Below, one piece after another: positions 24,581-33,333 of a DNA stretch of 40,111 nt. The DNA is taken from the NCBI GenBank assembly GCA_030055575.1, contig JASFYL010000006.1:1-40111 (forward strand), read 5' to 3'. The translations under genes and the position numbers were made by a program. The stretch comes from Thermoproteota archaeon. GTDB lineage: Archaea; Thermoproteota; Methanomethylicia; Methanomethylicales; Methanomethylicaceae. The first letter of the stretch is position 1. Each line of letters opens with the position of its first letter. Below the pieces are notes generated by a model. That model had not been told where the DNA came from, made no database searches, and saw only the letters and a list, made by a program, of their open reading frames with translations.

Positions 24581-25502
24581 CCTCTTCGCTCATCTTATGT
24601 ATCGTGAAGCTGGAATTAACCCCCGCTGACATGAACGCCTCCTTCATTCGCTCTCCAATCTCGGTTCCCTTTCCTGCTGGAGATAGCGCGAAGACCGACG
24701 GTCCAGCCCCGCTGATGCTGCAGCCGAACGCACCGCCCTCAATGGCAGCCCTCTTGACCTCAAAAAACCCCGGAATCAACTTCGCCCTTGCCGGCTCCAC
24801 AATCCTGTCCCCGGAGATGCCCGACCCCATCGTCTTCGGATCCCCGTTAGCCACCCCCATGAGGAGAGTAGCGAAGGAGCTCATCTGCGCCACGACAGTA
24901 GCCAGAGCCACCGCGCTTGGCAGGACCTCGCGAGCTTTCTTGGTCTTATTGTCAGCCAGCTTAACTACGGGGGCAACTTCGACAACTTCCACACCGGTTA
25001 CAGGCTTGAACCTCATGACCTCTAAGGGATCATAGTTAAGGATAAGTATTATACCACCAAGCAAGGAAGGCGCCACATTATCCGCGTGTGGGGCCCCACA
25101 CGAGGCCCTCTCTCCCTCCATCGCGCATTTGAGGACCTGCATCTCATTCAGGGGCTTTCCGAGTAGGACATTGACTGCAAAGGCTCCGGCTGCGGATGAG
25201 GCGCCTGAGCTACCCATGCCCATCCTTGGAGGCACTCCTTTCTTCAGATGCATTTTTAAGGAACGGTTGCGTATGCCAGTCTCCCTCAGCACCGCCCTCC
25301 CTGCTACCATGGCGGCATTCAGGTCTGGAACGGCAGAGATAGAGTCCCCCCCGATCCCCTCAACCTCGATCTCGTCCTTTCCGCCTTCCGCCAGGCAGAC
25401 CCTCAGATGATCTCTCGGGCTGTCCAGCGCCATCCCCATCAGGTCGTAGCCTGGACCTAGATTTGCTATCGTTGCAGGAGCCGATACCTCGATAACCTTC
25501 AA
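24564..25502 (-). CDS. thrB: Homoserine kinase
   Basis: This 312-residue GHMP kinase phosphorylates homoserine. The N-terminus has SAPATIANLGPGYDLMGMAL, the ATP loop is GVPPRMGMGSSGASSAAGAF at about residues 89-108, and the C-terminal GHMP signature is GCSISGAGPSVFALSP. The start is a TTG at 25502. Overlap with thrC confirms the role in threonine synthesis. No homoserine dehydrogenase or aspartokinase is seen in the window. Confidence 0.93.
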   Translation of the reverse strand: MKVIEVSAPATIANLGPGYDLMGMALDSPRDHLRVCLAEGGKDEIEVEGIGGDSISAVPDLNAAMVAGRAVLRETGIRNRSLKMHLKKGVPPRMGMGSSGASSAAGAFAVNVLLGKPLNEMQVLKCAMEGERASCGAPHADNVAPSLLGGIILILNYDPLEVMRFKPVTGVEVVEVAPVVKLADNKTKKAREVLPSAVALATVVAQMSSFATLLMGVANGDPKTMGSGISGDRIVEPARAKLIPGFFEVKRAAIEGGAFGCSISGAGPSVFALSPAGKGTEIGERMKEAFMSAGVNSSFTIHKMSEEGAKVV

Positions 25503-25700
25503 ACCATGCCCCTCTTCTTAGCTTGCTTGTCTTCTTTCCCTTCCAGATTAGGAATTTTCAGGTAATTAAGGGTTAGCCATATTTTTCCGCAGCCTGACTG
25601 GAGAACCATGTGGCGTCTCATTCCAGAGACGGATTCCTCAACACTTTGTTCCCGGAAGTGATATTAGATGCCTTAAGAAAGATTGAATTAGGTGAAATTG

Positions 25701-26030
25701 TTGCCGAGCGTGAAGGTAGCTAAGGTTTCTGAGATACCGCCTGGTACAAAGAAGAGCATAAAAGCCTCCAAGACCCGCGTTTTGGTCTCGAATGTCGATG
25801 GCAGGTTCTACGCGACCCAATCTGTCTGCAGCCACCTCAACAACCCCTTATTCACAGGACGTCTACAGGGCGATGTGATCTGGTGCGATATGCACTGGGC
25901 TGCTTTCAGGGTAACTAACGGCGAGGTGGTAAAACTGCCCGAGGGATACAGCCTAGATAAAATCCCGCCGCTGAAGACATACCCGGTCAGGGTCGAAGGA
26001 GACGATGTCGTGGTAGATGTTCCAGAGTAG
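25701..26030 (+). CDS. Small Rieske [2Fe-2S] ferredoxin
   Basis: A 109-residue soluble Rieske protein. In numbering from the upstream GTG 25692 (subtract 3 for the chosen start), the cluster ligands are Cys46 and His48 in SVCSHLNNPL and Cys65 and His68 in IWCDMHWAAF. There is no membrane anchor, so it resembles the ferredoxin components of oxygenases or nitrite-reductase small subunits rather than bc1 Rieske proteins; no oxygenase gene is nearby. The TTG at 25701 is chosen because GGTG at 25691-25694 lies exactly six bases upstream. The next gene begins about 100 bases downstream and may be separate. Confidence 0.88.
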   Translation: MPSVKVAKVSEIPPGTKKSIKASKTRVLVSNVDGRFYATQSVCSHLNNPLFTGRLQGDVIWCDMHWAAFRVTNGEVVKLPEGYSLDKIPPLKTYPVRVEGDDVVVDVPE

Positions 26031-26130
26031 ATGAGGTCAAATTTTTTAAGACGAGGACCATTCAGCGTTCAGGCATGTAACACATAGATTTAAATCCCGC
26101 GCCCCTCCGTTTTTATGGAAGGTGCGCGGG

Positions 26131-27225
26131 TTGGACGCCAAATTCAAGTTCTTCAGTAAAAAACAGGAAGAGATGCGCCTGACACCTGAAGTAATTGAGG
26201 AGAGGAAGGCCCTACTGCGAGAACCTGTTGAGCCTGTGGATCTTGATCGCGCTACAACCATACGCGATTTAGTAGAATCTTGGAAGAGCTGCGGCATCCA
26301 GTCTAGGAGCCTAGCCGAGTGCGCTTTGGTATATGAGAACATGCTCTTGGATGCGGACAGGCCGACAGTCATGATGGGGCTTTCGGGCGCTCTCATCGCG
26401 GGCGGTCTCAGGAAAGTGATCAGCTCTATGGTAAAGAACGGCATCGTGGATGTGCTGGTCTCCACAGGAGCAATACTTTACCAGGACTACTATACGGCCA
26501 TGGGATACAGGCACTACAAGGGCACTCCTAACGCCGACGACTCTGTGCTTCATGATCTTTACATTGACCGCATCTACGATTCCTACGTTGATGAGATAGG
26601 ATTTGTCAGGTGCGACGACGCGATCTCCGAGTTTTGTGCTGGATTGGAACCAAGGCGGTATTCTACAAGGGAGTTCCTCTACCATCTTGGTTCTACCCTA
26701 AGCGACGAGGACTCAATTCTTTACAATGCCTATAAGTACGGGGTTCCTGTCTTCTGTCCTGCGATCGCCGACAGTTCGATCGGAATTGGTCTCGCCGGAT
26801 ATTACCGTTGGGCAAAGGAAAATAGAGTGGAGACTTTCGTCTTGGATGTAATGAAGGACAACTTTGAGATAGCACAAATAGTGCTGAGATCGAAGAAGAC
26901 TGGATCGATCTACATTGGAGGAGGAGTCCCAAAGAATTACATAAACGACGCGGCTGTGATGCTGGACTATACCCGGGGACACGCCTACGCCTTTCAGATA
27001 ACTGCAGACTCACCCCACTGGGGTGGGCTGACGGGCAGCACGCTCGATGAGGCAAAGTCTTGGGGGAAGGTCTCCACAAGCGCAACCAGGGCCACGGTAT
27101 ACACAGAGGCTACAATAGGGCTCCCTCTCATCGTGGGGTACATTCTCCAGAAAGGGCTACACAAGGGAAGGCGGCGTATAAAGTTCGTCTGGAAGGAAGA
27201 CGGCTTGGATCTAATGCAATTTTGA
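26131..27225 (+). CDS. Deoxyhypusine-synthase-like protein
   Basis: This 364-residue protein belongs to the deoxyhypusine synthase superfamily, which transfers an aminobutyl group from spermidine. The catalytic lysine is conserved (Lys316 counting from the GTG at 26122) in AKSWGKVSTS, and PTVMMGLSGALIAGGLR and IYIGGGVPKNYINDA are recognisable. The region that reads T-x-GG-x-EED in canonical enzymes is instead VSTGAILYQDYYTAMGYRHY, followed by IDRIYDSYVDE, which points to the DHS-like subfamily. It may modify aIF5A, use agmatine or another amine, or make a polyamine. TTG 26131 is preferred, with GGTG exactly six bases upstream. Confidence 0.82.
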   Translation: MDAKFKFFSKKQEEMRLTPEVIEERKALLREPVEPVDLDRATTIRDLVESWKSCGIQSRSLAECALVYENMLLDADRPTVMMGLSGALIAGGLRKVISSMVKNGIVDVLVSTGAILYQDYYTAMGYRHYKGTPNADDSVLHDLYIDRIYDSYVDEIGFVRCDDAISEFCAGLEPRRYSTREFLYHLGSTLSDEDSILYNAYKYGVPVFCPAIADSSIGIGLAGYYRWAKENRVETFVLDVMKDNFEIAQIVLRSKKTGSIYIGGGVPKNYINDAAVMLDYTRGHAYAFQITADSPHWGGLTGSTLDEAKSWGKVSTSATRATVYTEATIGLPLIVGYILQKGLHKGRRRIKFVWKEDGLDLMQF

Positions 27226-27276
27226 TGCCATGGATCAAACTTAAAGGGTGCGCTCTGTTTATTAGATGTAGTCCCA

Positions 27277-28083
27277 TTAAGGAACCTCGTTGCACCCGGG
27301 CTGGTAACCCTCTAGGTCGAGGGATACTCTCCGGTAGCCAATTCCCTTCAGTTCTTGGGTTATCCCTCCTTGTAGGGCTAGCCTCAGCGCCGTTTCAACT
27401 TCTTCCCGCGAGACCTCGATTCTGGCTACCTTGTCTCTGGTCCTCACCCTGACAGTGCGGAACCCAAAACGCCTCAGACAAGCCTCCGCTGCCTCGACCA
27501 TCTCTGCCTCCTCCTTTGTTACCCTGTAATTGAAAGGAAACCTAGTCGCTAGGCAGGAGTTCGAGGTCCTGTCCGCATCCATGCCAATCAATGCGGAGAT
27601 CGCCCTCACTTCTGCCTTATGGATTCCCGCCTCCGCTAGCGGGCTCTTGATGCCGGTCTCCCTCAGGGCATCCAGGCCTGGACGATCCGAAGAGATATCA
27701 TCGGCGTTGGTGCCATCCACGATCCATTCAATGCCGCGCCTTCTCGCCACCCCGATGATCTTCTCCATCATCCCCCTCTTACAGAGGTAGCATCTGTCAG
27801 GTGGGTTTCCGAGGATCTCTGATGGGAGATCGAAGTTGATGATCTCGTGTTTGATCCCAAGCTCCCCAGCAGTGCTTATTGCTGTCCGGATGTCTTCCTT
27901 ACCTGTGAACTCTGTTGCCACAGTTACGGCTAAAGCATTATCCCCCAGCACTCTGGATGCTACTGCAGCGACGAGGGTGCTGTCGACGCCGCCCGAGAAT
28001 GCCACCGCCGCCCTGCCCTTCCCCTCGAACCAATTTTCCAGTTCCCTCAATTTAATTCCAAGAAGCTCTGTCTTGCACTTCAA
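27277..28083 (-). CDS. larE: LarE-like ATP-dependent sacrificial sulphur transferase
   Basis: This 268-residue PP-loop protein has AVAFSGGVDSTLVAAVASRV as its ATP site, PPDRCYLCKRGM, WIVDGTNADDISSDRPG and NSCLATRFPFN; the Cys in the last motif matches the sacrificial cysteine of Lactobacillus LarE. LarE donates sulphur to build the nickel-pincer cofactor of lactate racemase. No larB, larC or larA is present in the window, so its client is unknown. The start overlaps the upstream methyltransferase gene by four bases. Confidence 0.87.
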   Translation of the reverse strand: MKCKTELLGIKLRELENWFEGKGRAAVAFSGGVDSTLVAAVASRVLGDNALAVTVATEFTGKEDIRTAISTAGELGIKHEIINFDLPSEILGNPPDRCYLCKRGMMEKIIGVARRRGIEWIVDGTNADDISSDRPGLDALRETGIKSPLAEAGIHKAEVRAISALIGMDADRTSNSCLATRFPFNYRVTKEEAEMVEAAEACLRRFGFRTVRVRTRDKVARIEVSREEVETALRLALQGGITQELKGIGYRRVSLDLEGYQPGCNEVP

Positions 28084-28925
28084 TTAGGTCTCACCTTCAA
28101 ATCCAAGACGACTTGGAAGTTCCTTTTTCCGACGCTCCTGACAACCTTCCCGCATACCGCCTCTATCTCTCCAAATTCCCGTGCCTTTCGTAGTATTCTC
28201 TCTCTTGCCTTCTCCACCGCCTCTTTCTCACCGCACCCAGATTCATGAATGTAAGTGTGCACCCATCCAGCCCCCCTCAGGAGCCCGATAGAGTCCCCGA
28301 GGTACTCCTCAGCCAGCTCTGGGAGCGGCATCAAGACCCTGTCGGCTATCCGTCCAAGATTTGAGGTAGCTTCCCTCGCGTCTGCCAAGATCGGGACAAC
28401 CCTCCCGTTGACCCTGTTTATAACAATGTTCTCCAACATCAGCTCGAAGGCGTAAGGATTGTTATCGATCGAGAATACCCTCGTCTCCGGTGAATTTTTG
28501 GCAATGATGATCGAGAATGTGCCCACGCCAGCGAACATGTTCACCACAGTTTCCCCCTCCCTCACCAGACCGCGAATACGGAGCCTCTCGAAGGAAAGTC
28601 TGGGCGAAAAGTATACTTTTGCTATATCCACCTTGAACCTACAGCCGCTTTCCGAATGGATTGTTTTCGTACATTGCTTTCCAGCGAGCCACTCGACCCC
28701 CCTCACTCTGTCACCTGGTCTTGCAGGGTATGTCTGCATATAGACTGAATCCACATCTAGTCTAGAGAGGATCTTTTCGCCGATCTGGTGCCTCATTCCA
28801 AGCCATTCCTTGGGCAGCTTTATTACGGCTATCCTGCCGATAATGTCTACTCCCTTGAGCGCTTTGGCTAGATCCTCGCTTCCTACGAAACCCTGAAGGG
28901 CATCGACGACTGCGCTCCTTCTCAA
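28080..28925 (-). CDS. Trm5/TYW2-family tRNA methyltransferase
   Basis: A 281-residue class I SAM-dependent enzyme of the Trm5 family acting at G37 of tRNA. Features are DIIGRIAVIKLPKEW (start of domain D2), VYFSPRLSFERLRI, the SAM loop NMFAGVGTFSIIIAK, DNNPYAFELMLENI and LMPLPELAEEYL. The NPYA and PLP motifs look more like Trm5 (m1G37) than TYW2. At 281 residues it lacks nearly all of the N-terminal D1 domain found in many archaeal Trm5 proteins, so a D1-less Trm5 or a TYW2-like enzyme of wyosine synthesis are both possible. It sits 11 bases after the PINA gene and overlaps larE. Confidence 0.83.
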   Translation of the reverse strand: MRRSAVVDALQGFVGSEDLAKALKGVDIIGRIAVIKLPKEWLGMRHQIGEKILSRLDVDSVYMQTYPARPGDRVRGVEWLAGKQCTKTIHSESGCRFKVDIAKVYFSPRLSFERLRIRGLVREGETVVNMFAGVGTFSIIIAKNSPETRVFSIDNNPYAFELMLENIVINRVNGRVVPILADAREATSNLGRIADRVLMPLPELAEEYLGDSIGLLRGAGWVHTYIHESGCGEKEAVEKARERILRKAREFGEIEAVCGKVVRSVGKRNFQVVLDLKVRPN

Positions 28926-28936
28926 GGCAACCCCCT

Positions 28937-30460
28937 TCAGTATTTCGGCTTGAGCAAGATCTTGCTTCCCAGCTTCTCCTCTATCTTCTGTAATTTCTTC
29001 CTAGTCCTTCGGGCGACGATCGAGATCCTCTCTGGCGGCACCATCACCCTTACTTCTCCATCCCCAACCTCGATATCTACCTCATCCATGTCGATATACT
29101 TCCCCAGTATCCTCGCTATTACGGGTTTCAATGGAGGGGTCCCCTTCCTCTCCTTGTGTTTTACTGGGACGACAAAGGTTCTTTCACCAAAGACATAGAG
29201 CTCGTACTCTACCTCTCCGTCGAGGAAGTTCCTGACTAGGACGACGGGTCTGGTGAGGTCCGACTCGGTCAGTCCGTGGGGTATCTTGACGCTCGTCTCC
29301 AAGTCGTAGACCTTTTCTACATTCCCGTTGTTTATGAACACAACCGTGTCGATCACCGACGGGATCACGCCGAGCTCAACCCTTCCGATGAACCTTTGGA
29401 TCGAGTCTATGGGTGACGTAGCATGGATTACCCCGACCATTCCTACGCCTGCCAGCCTAAGATCTGTGAAGATCTTAAAGTCCTCCGTATCCCTCATCTC
29501 GTCGAAGAATGTATAGTCGGGCCTGCTCAAGAGGAGTACATCGTGGAGCTCCTCGGATGTGGAGTGCGTCTTGGAATACTCGGTAGCCAGCTTCGGGAGG
29601 CTTAGATCCCGGGGGGACTCTATCGTCTTTATTATCTTATTTTGCCTGAGATAAAACTTTGCTAGTGCCTGTGCGAAGGTGGTCTTACCCATCCCTGGCG
29701 CTCCTGAGATGAGTATTCCCTCAGCCCTCTCCTTGAACCTGTTCAGCAGCTTCTCCGGCAGGTTGTAGTCCTCGATCTCGAGCTCCGCCACTTTCCTTGT
29801 GATGGTGACCTCTAGCCTGTCCGAGAAGGGGGGGAATGTGACTATGACCCTGCTGTCCTTCAGCATCAATATGTGGGACCCTTCTCTCTTCACCTCAAGG
29901 AAGCCCTCCCCGGCTTCAGCCCTCTCATGGATGTCTTGGACGATCTTCTCGAGTTCGGTCTTCCCCATGGGATCCCCACCTAGCTCAACCAGCTTCCACC
30001 TGCCTGGTCTACCAATTTTTGCCCTGGGCTGGACCCCTTCCTTGAGGTGGACCGACATGGTCTCCTTGTCGAAGAATTTCAGGAACAAGGGCTCTCCTGT
30101 GATGCGGGTTCTGCCCTTTATCACAGCAAGACCGACCGCCTCCGCGGTCTTTGCGAGGTTCTCGTTGGATGTCACTATCGTGTAGCCCTTCTCCATCGCT
30201 AGCCTCAGCACTGACTCGTCTGGATCCTCCCCAGATCTATCCCACCCCTCAACCTCCACCTTGATGCCGACACTGTCGGCGCAGTTCTTCAGCTTCTCGA
30301 GCTCCTCAAGCGGTATGAGATCCCCCCTCTCCGAGCTCTTCCTTATCGAGCTCAAAACCGCCCTTGGGATTATGATGCTCTTTCCGATCTTTCCTGCGCT
30401 GACGAGGTCTGCGATGAAGCCAGAGTTGATCGAAGATATGTCTGGGACAACTTCGGACAT
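28937..30460 (-). CDS. PIN-domain AAA ATPase (PINA-type)
   Basis: This 507-residue protein has an N-terminal PIN domain (residues 1-125, with Asp7 and DPDESVLRLAME), a VirB11/secretion-type ATPase core with Walker A GAPGMGKTTFAQALAK and Walker B-like YTFFDEMRDT, and a C-terminal KH-like domain (about 430-500, VARRTRKKLQKIEEKLG). This architecture matches the archaeal PINA ATPase, studied in Sulfolobus islandicus as a hexameric motor that promotes Holliday-junction migration and interacts with Hjc. The ATG at 30460 has GGTT six bases upstream. Confidence 0.9.
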   Translation of the reverse strand: MSEVVPDISSINSGFIADLVSAGKIGKSIIIPRAVLSSIRKSSERGDLIPLEELEKLKNCADSVGIKVEVEGWDRSGEDPDESVLRLAMEKGYTIVTSNENLAKTAEAVGLAVIKGRTRITGEPLFLKFFDKETMSVHLKEGVQPRAKIGRPGRWKLVELGGDPMGKTELEKIVQDIHERAEAGEGFLEVKREGSHILMLKDSRVIVTFPPFSDRLEVTITRKVAELEIEDYNLPEKLLNRFKERAEGILISGAPGMGKTTFAQALAKFYLRQNKIIKTIESPRDLSLPKLATEYSKTHSTSEELHDVLLLSRPDYTFFDEMRDTEDFKIFTDLRLAGVGMVGVIHATSPIDSIQRFIGRVELGVIPSVIDTVVFINNGNVEKVYDLETSVKIPHGLTESDLTRPVVLVRNFLDGEVEYELYVFGERTFVVPVKHKERKGTPPLKPVIARILGKYIDMDEVDIEVGDGEVRVMVPPERISIVARRTRKKLQKIEEKLGSKILLKPKY

Positions 30461-30619
30461 TTAATGAACCTTCATGCCTCTCTCATAAGAGAGAATATAA
30501 AATTTTTCCCTAAGGCTGCAGGTTTTTCATATGCCGAGAGACCCTTCTTATCGGTCACTACTGGTGTTTTGGACAAGATAGGTGATTAAAATCATTTGAC
30601 CTCCTAGGCGTCGGGAGTA

Positions 30620-30629
30620 TTTATAAAAA
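30620..30629 (+). promoter_or_regulatory. TATA box for the deacetylase gene
   Basis: TTTATAAAAA lies 24 bases ahead of the TTG at 30653, pointing to a leaderless transcript. On the opposite strand ATTTTATATTC near 30491-30503 is the likely TATA box for the PINA operon. Confidence 0.55.
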
Positions 30630-30652
30630 CCGACGGTTCCACAATTATTATA

Positions 30653-31705
30653 TTGATAACATTGGCAGAAGAGGCTTCTTACGTCTACGACGACTCTGTC
30701 CTCAAGTATGACTTCGGCAGCGGTCACCCCTTTAAGGTCTGGAGGGTCAAGCTTACAAAGGAGCTTCTCTCGGCTCGCCTTCACGGTCTAAATGCGGTGC
30801 CTGCCAGGTCGGCTTCTCGCGTGGAGGTCGAGTTATTCCACATCCCGGATTACCTCAGTCTGGTGGAGCGGCTCTCGGCGCTCGGCACAGGTATGCTCGA
30901 CGGTGGCGACACACCTGCCTTCTTGGGTTGCTACGAGGCATCGATGAGCATAGTGGGGGCGACCCTACAGGCAATCGATCTGGTTCTGAGGTGTAGATCC
31001 TGCCACTCAGCAAGCTTCTCAGGTGGGCTCCACCACGCTGGTAGGGGCAACGCCTCCGGTTTCTGCATACTCAACGACTGTGCGGTCGGGATCGCATACC
31101 TTAGGAAGAACTTCAGTAGGGTCGCCTACATAGACCTCGACGCGCACCACGGGGATGGGGTAATGTACGGCTTCTACTCCGACCCAGGAGTCATTAACAT
31201 CGACTTCCACCAGGATGGCAGGACTATCTTCCCAGGTACTGGGAGCCATCTCGAGGCCGGTTCCGGGAGTGCCAAAGGTATGAAGCTAAACCTGCCACTC
31301 CCGCCAGGGTCTGCCGATGATGTTTTATTTGATCTCTTTAATGAGTTCGCTGTGCCCCTGCTGGAGGAGACCAAACCTGAATTCATCTTGGTTCAGTGCG
31401 GGGCGGACGGTCTCAGGGGAGATCCCCTTGCGGGGCTGGCGTTCACTAAGCACGGTTACATCAGAGTGGTTCAGGAGTTACACGCGCTATCACACAGGCT
31501 CTGCGGGGGAAGGCTCGTCCTCTTGGGCGGTGGCGGTTACAATCCAGAACCCGTCGCCGAATGCTGGGCAGAGGAGTACTTGATCATCTCGGGGTACGCG
31601 CCTGAGCGCCTTCCTGAAAGCTCCACCTCCCTCCCCTCCGTCTTGAGGAGGGTCGAGGATCTCAAGGCGTCCGTCAGAAAAGATCACCCTCTCTTCTCTC
31701 GCTAG
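30653..31705 (+). CDS. Histone-deacetylase / AcuC-family amidohydrolase
   Basis: This 350-residue zinc hydrolase has the class I/II deacetylase signatures: His127-His128 in GGLHHAGRGNASGFC, zinc ligands Asp163 and His165 in DLDAHHGDGVM, Asp252 in QCGADGLRGDP, and the catalytic Tyr296 in LLGGGGYNPEP. It may remove acetyl groups from lysine of proteins such as Alba, from acetyl-CoA synthetase (as AcuC does), or from acetylpolyamines. The transcript appears leaderless. Its TAG stop shares a CTAG palindrome with the stop of the convergent elp3 gene. Confidence 0.88.
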   Translation: MITLAEEASYVYDDSVLKYDFGSGHPFKVWRVKLTKELLSARLHGLNAVPARSASRVEVELFHIPDYLSLVERLSALGTGMLDGGDTPAFLGCYEASMSIVGATLQAIDLVLRCRSCHSASFSGGLHHAGRGNASGFCILNDCAVGIAYLRKNFSRVAYIDLDAHHGDGVMYGFYSDPGVINIDFHQDGRTIFPGTGSHLEAGSGSAKGMKLNLPLPPGSADDVLFDLFNEFAVPLLEETKPEFILVQCGADGLRGDPLAGLAFTKHGYIRVVQELHALSHRLCGGRLVLLGGGGYNPEPVAECWAEEYLIISGYAPERLPESSTSLPSVLRRVEDLKASVRKDHPLFSR

Positions 31706-33333
31706 GGGATAGTCTTCGCCATGAAGGGGGACGACCTTACCTTCGAGAATCCCCTTTTTCTGTAATATCCCCTCACGCCGGCTCCTGGGAGTACGACGAT
31801 CCTCCTCAGGTCGTACTTCTCCCGTGTGATCTCCTCTGCCCTCTCGAGCAGTCGGGTTCCCCACCCCCTGTGCTGGTACCCTTCTTCGTCCTTCTCCCCT
31901 ACCGGAATTTGCTTCCCGTATATGTGAAGTTCCCTTATGATGGCTGCCCCCTTGACTTCGCTTCTGTGCGCCAATTCGGACGGTATCCTCAACCTCAGGA
32001 AGCCAACCAGCAAACCGTCCTTCTCATCCTCGACCGAGACGAACTCCTCCTGACCCATGCCAGCCTCGTATGTATAGACTTTCACAATTGGGTCAATACT
32101 TTTAACTCCGTACCCTCTAACCTCCGCCATCCCTATCTCCCTGCACCTAATACACCTGCACTTGGCTCCCTCTCGGGAGAGGCTCGCCTCGACCATCTCG
32201 CGGAGGTTGCTTGCCTTCACGCCGTCCACGATTATCTCGGCTGGGACATCCCTCTGTATCCTTGCAACTCTGACCCACTCAGGGAAGTGTCTAGAGGCTT
32301 CTTTAAGAAGCTCCGCAGCCTCTTCGACCCCCATAGCCCTGTAGCGTCCCTCCCTCCACAGTTCGTGCAGAGCTGTGCCTCCGATCACCAGCGTAGGGTA
32401 TATCTTAAGGTAGTCTGGGCGGAAGTCTTGGTCCTCGAAGATCCTTTCCAAGTCCATGAGGTCGTCCTGCATGTCCCTACCCGGGAGACCTGGCATCATG
32501 TGGTATCCCACCTTCAGTCCGGAATCCCTCAGGATCCTAGTTGCCGAGACGACATCCCTGACACTGTGCCCCCTGCCGACCAGTTCTAGCGTCCTGTCGT
32601 CCAATGCCTGGACCCCCATTTCTACGAGGGTAGCGCCTAGCCAGATCATCCTGTCTGTCTGCGTTTGCTTTGCCCAGTCCGGTCTGGTCTCGAGGGTTAT
32701 CCCAGTGCATCTGACTTTGGCATACTCGTTCGCATCCATGGCGCTTTCAAGAGATTGCCACCTCCAGTCCAGGCTCTCTGGGTAGTCGTTCATGGCTTGG
32801 AAGCACCTGGTCATGAACCATTCCTGGTATTCGAGGTCAGTCGCTGGAAAGGTCCCTCCCATGACGATCAGGTGGATCTTTGAGGGGTGGTGTCCTATCG
32901 CAACGTACTGGTCGATCCTGCGCCTCACCTGGAGGTATGGGTCAAAGTTCGTCTGGATGCCTCGCATGAGCGCGGGCTCGTTCCCTAGGTAGCTCTGCGG
33001 AGTACCAAAGCCCAATCCGCCTGGGCAATAGAGGCAGGGTCTCTCCTTAGGACACTTCGATGGTCTAGTCATCACGGCTACCGTGTAGATGCCAGAAGCC
33101 CCCCTCACCCGCTTGCATCTCAGTAACTCGCGCAGCCAACCTTCCTCTTCCTTCAGGTATCTCGCCACCTCATGGTCCTTCAAGACCCTTGCCATTCCCT
33201 CCTCCTTGCAGATCCTGTACTTTAGCTGTGCCAGCTTCTCCTTCCCCACCTCTTTCTGCTTTAGATATTCTATGATCCTCCTTGCGACCCTCTCCTCCAA
33301 GCTCGCTTCCTTTCTTACACTCATTTCAGTCAA
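31702..33333 (-). CDS. elp3: Elp3, radical-SAM tRNA wobble-uridine modification enzyme
   Basis: This 543-residue protein has a radical-SAM core with cluster cysteines Cys94, Cys100 and Cys103 in KCPKERPCLYCPGG, followed by GTPQSYLGNEPALMRGIQTN, and a C-terminal GNAT acetyltransferase domain (about 390-543, ending VVLPGAGVRGYYRKRGFSKV). Archaeal Elp3 alone attaches a carboxymethyl group (from acetyl-CoA) to U34 of tRNA. It overlaps by four bases the stop of a Trm9-like methyltransferase gene upstream, the enzyme expected to act after it. Confidence 0.95.
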   Translation of the reverse strand: MTEMSVRKEASLEERVARRIIEYLKQKEVGKEKLAQLKYRICKEEGMARVLKDHEVARYLKEEEGWLRELLRCKRVRGASGIYTVAVMTRPSKCPKERPCLYCPGGLGFGTPQSYLGNEPALMRGIQTNFDPYLQVRRRIDQYVAIGHHPSKIHLIVMGGTFPATDLEYQEWFMTRCFQAMNDYPESLDWRWQSLESAMDANEYAKVRCTGITLETRPDWAKQTQTDRMIWLGATLVEMGVQALDDRTLELVGRGHSVRDVVSATRILRDSGLKVGYHMMPGLPGRDMQDDLMDLERIFEDQDFRPDYLKIYPTLVIGGTALHELWREGRYRAMGVEEAAELLKEASRHFPEWVRVARIQRDVPAEIIVDGVKASNLREMVEASLSREGAKCRCIRCREIGMAEVRGYGVKSIDPIVKVYTYEAGMGQEEFVSVEDEKDGLLVGFLRLRIPSELAHRSEVKGAAIIRELHIYGKQIPVGEKDEEGYQHRGWGTRLLERAEEITREKYDLRRIVVLPGAGVRGYYRKRGFSKVRSSPFMAKTIP

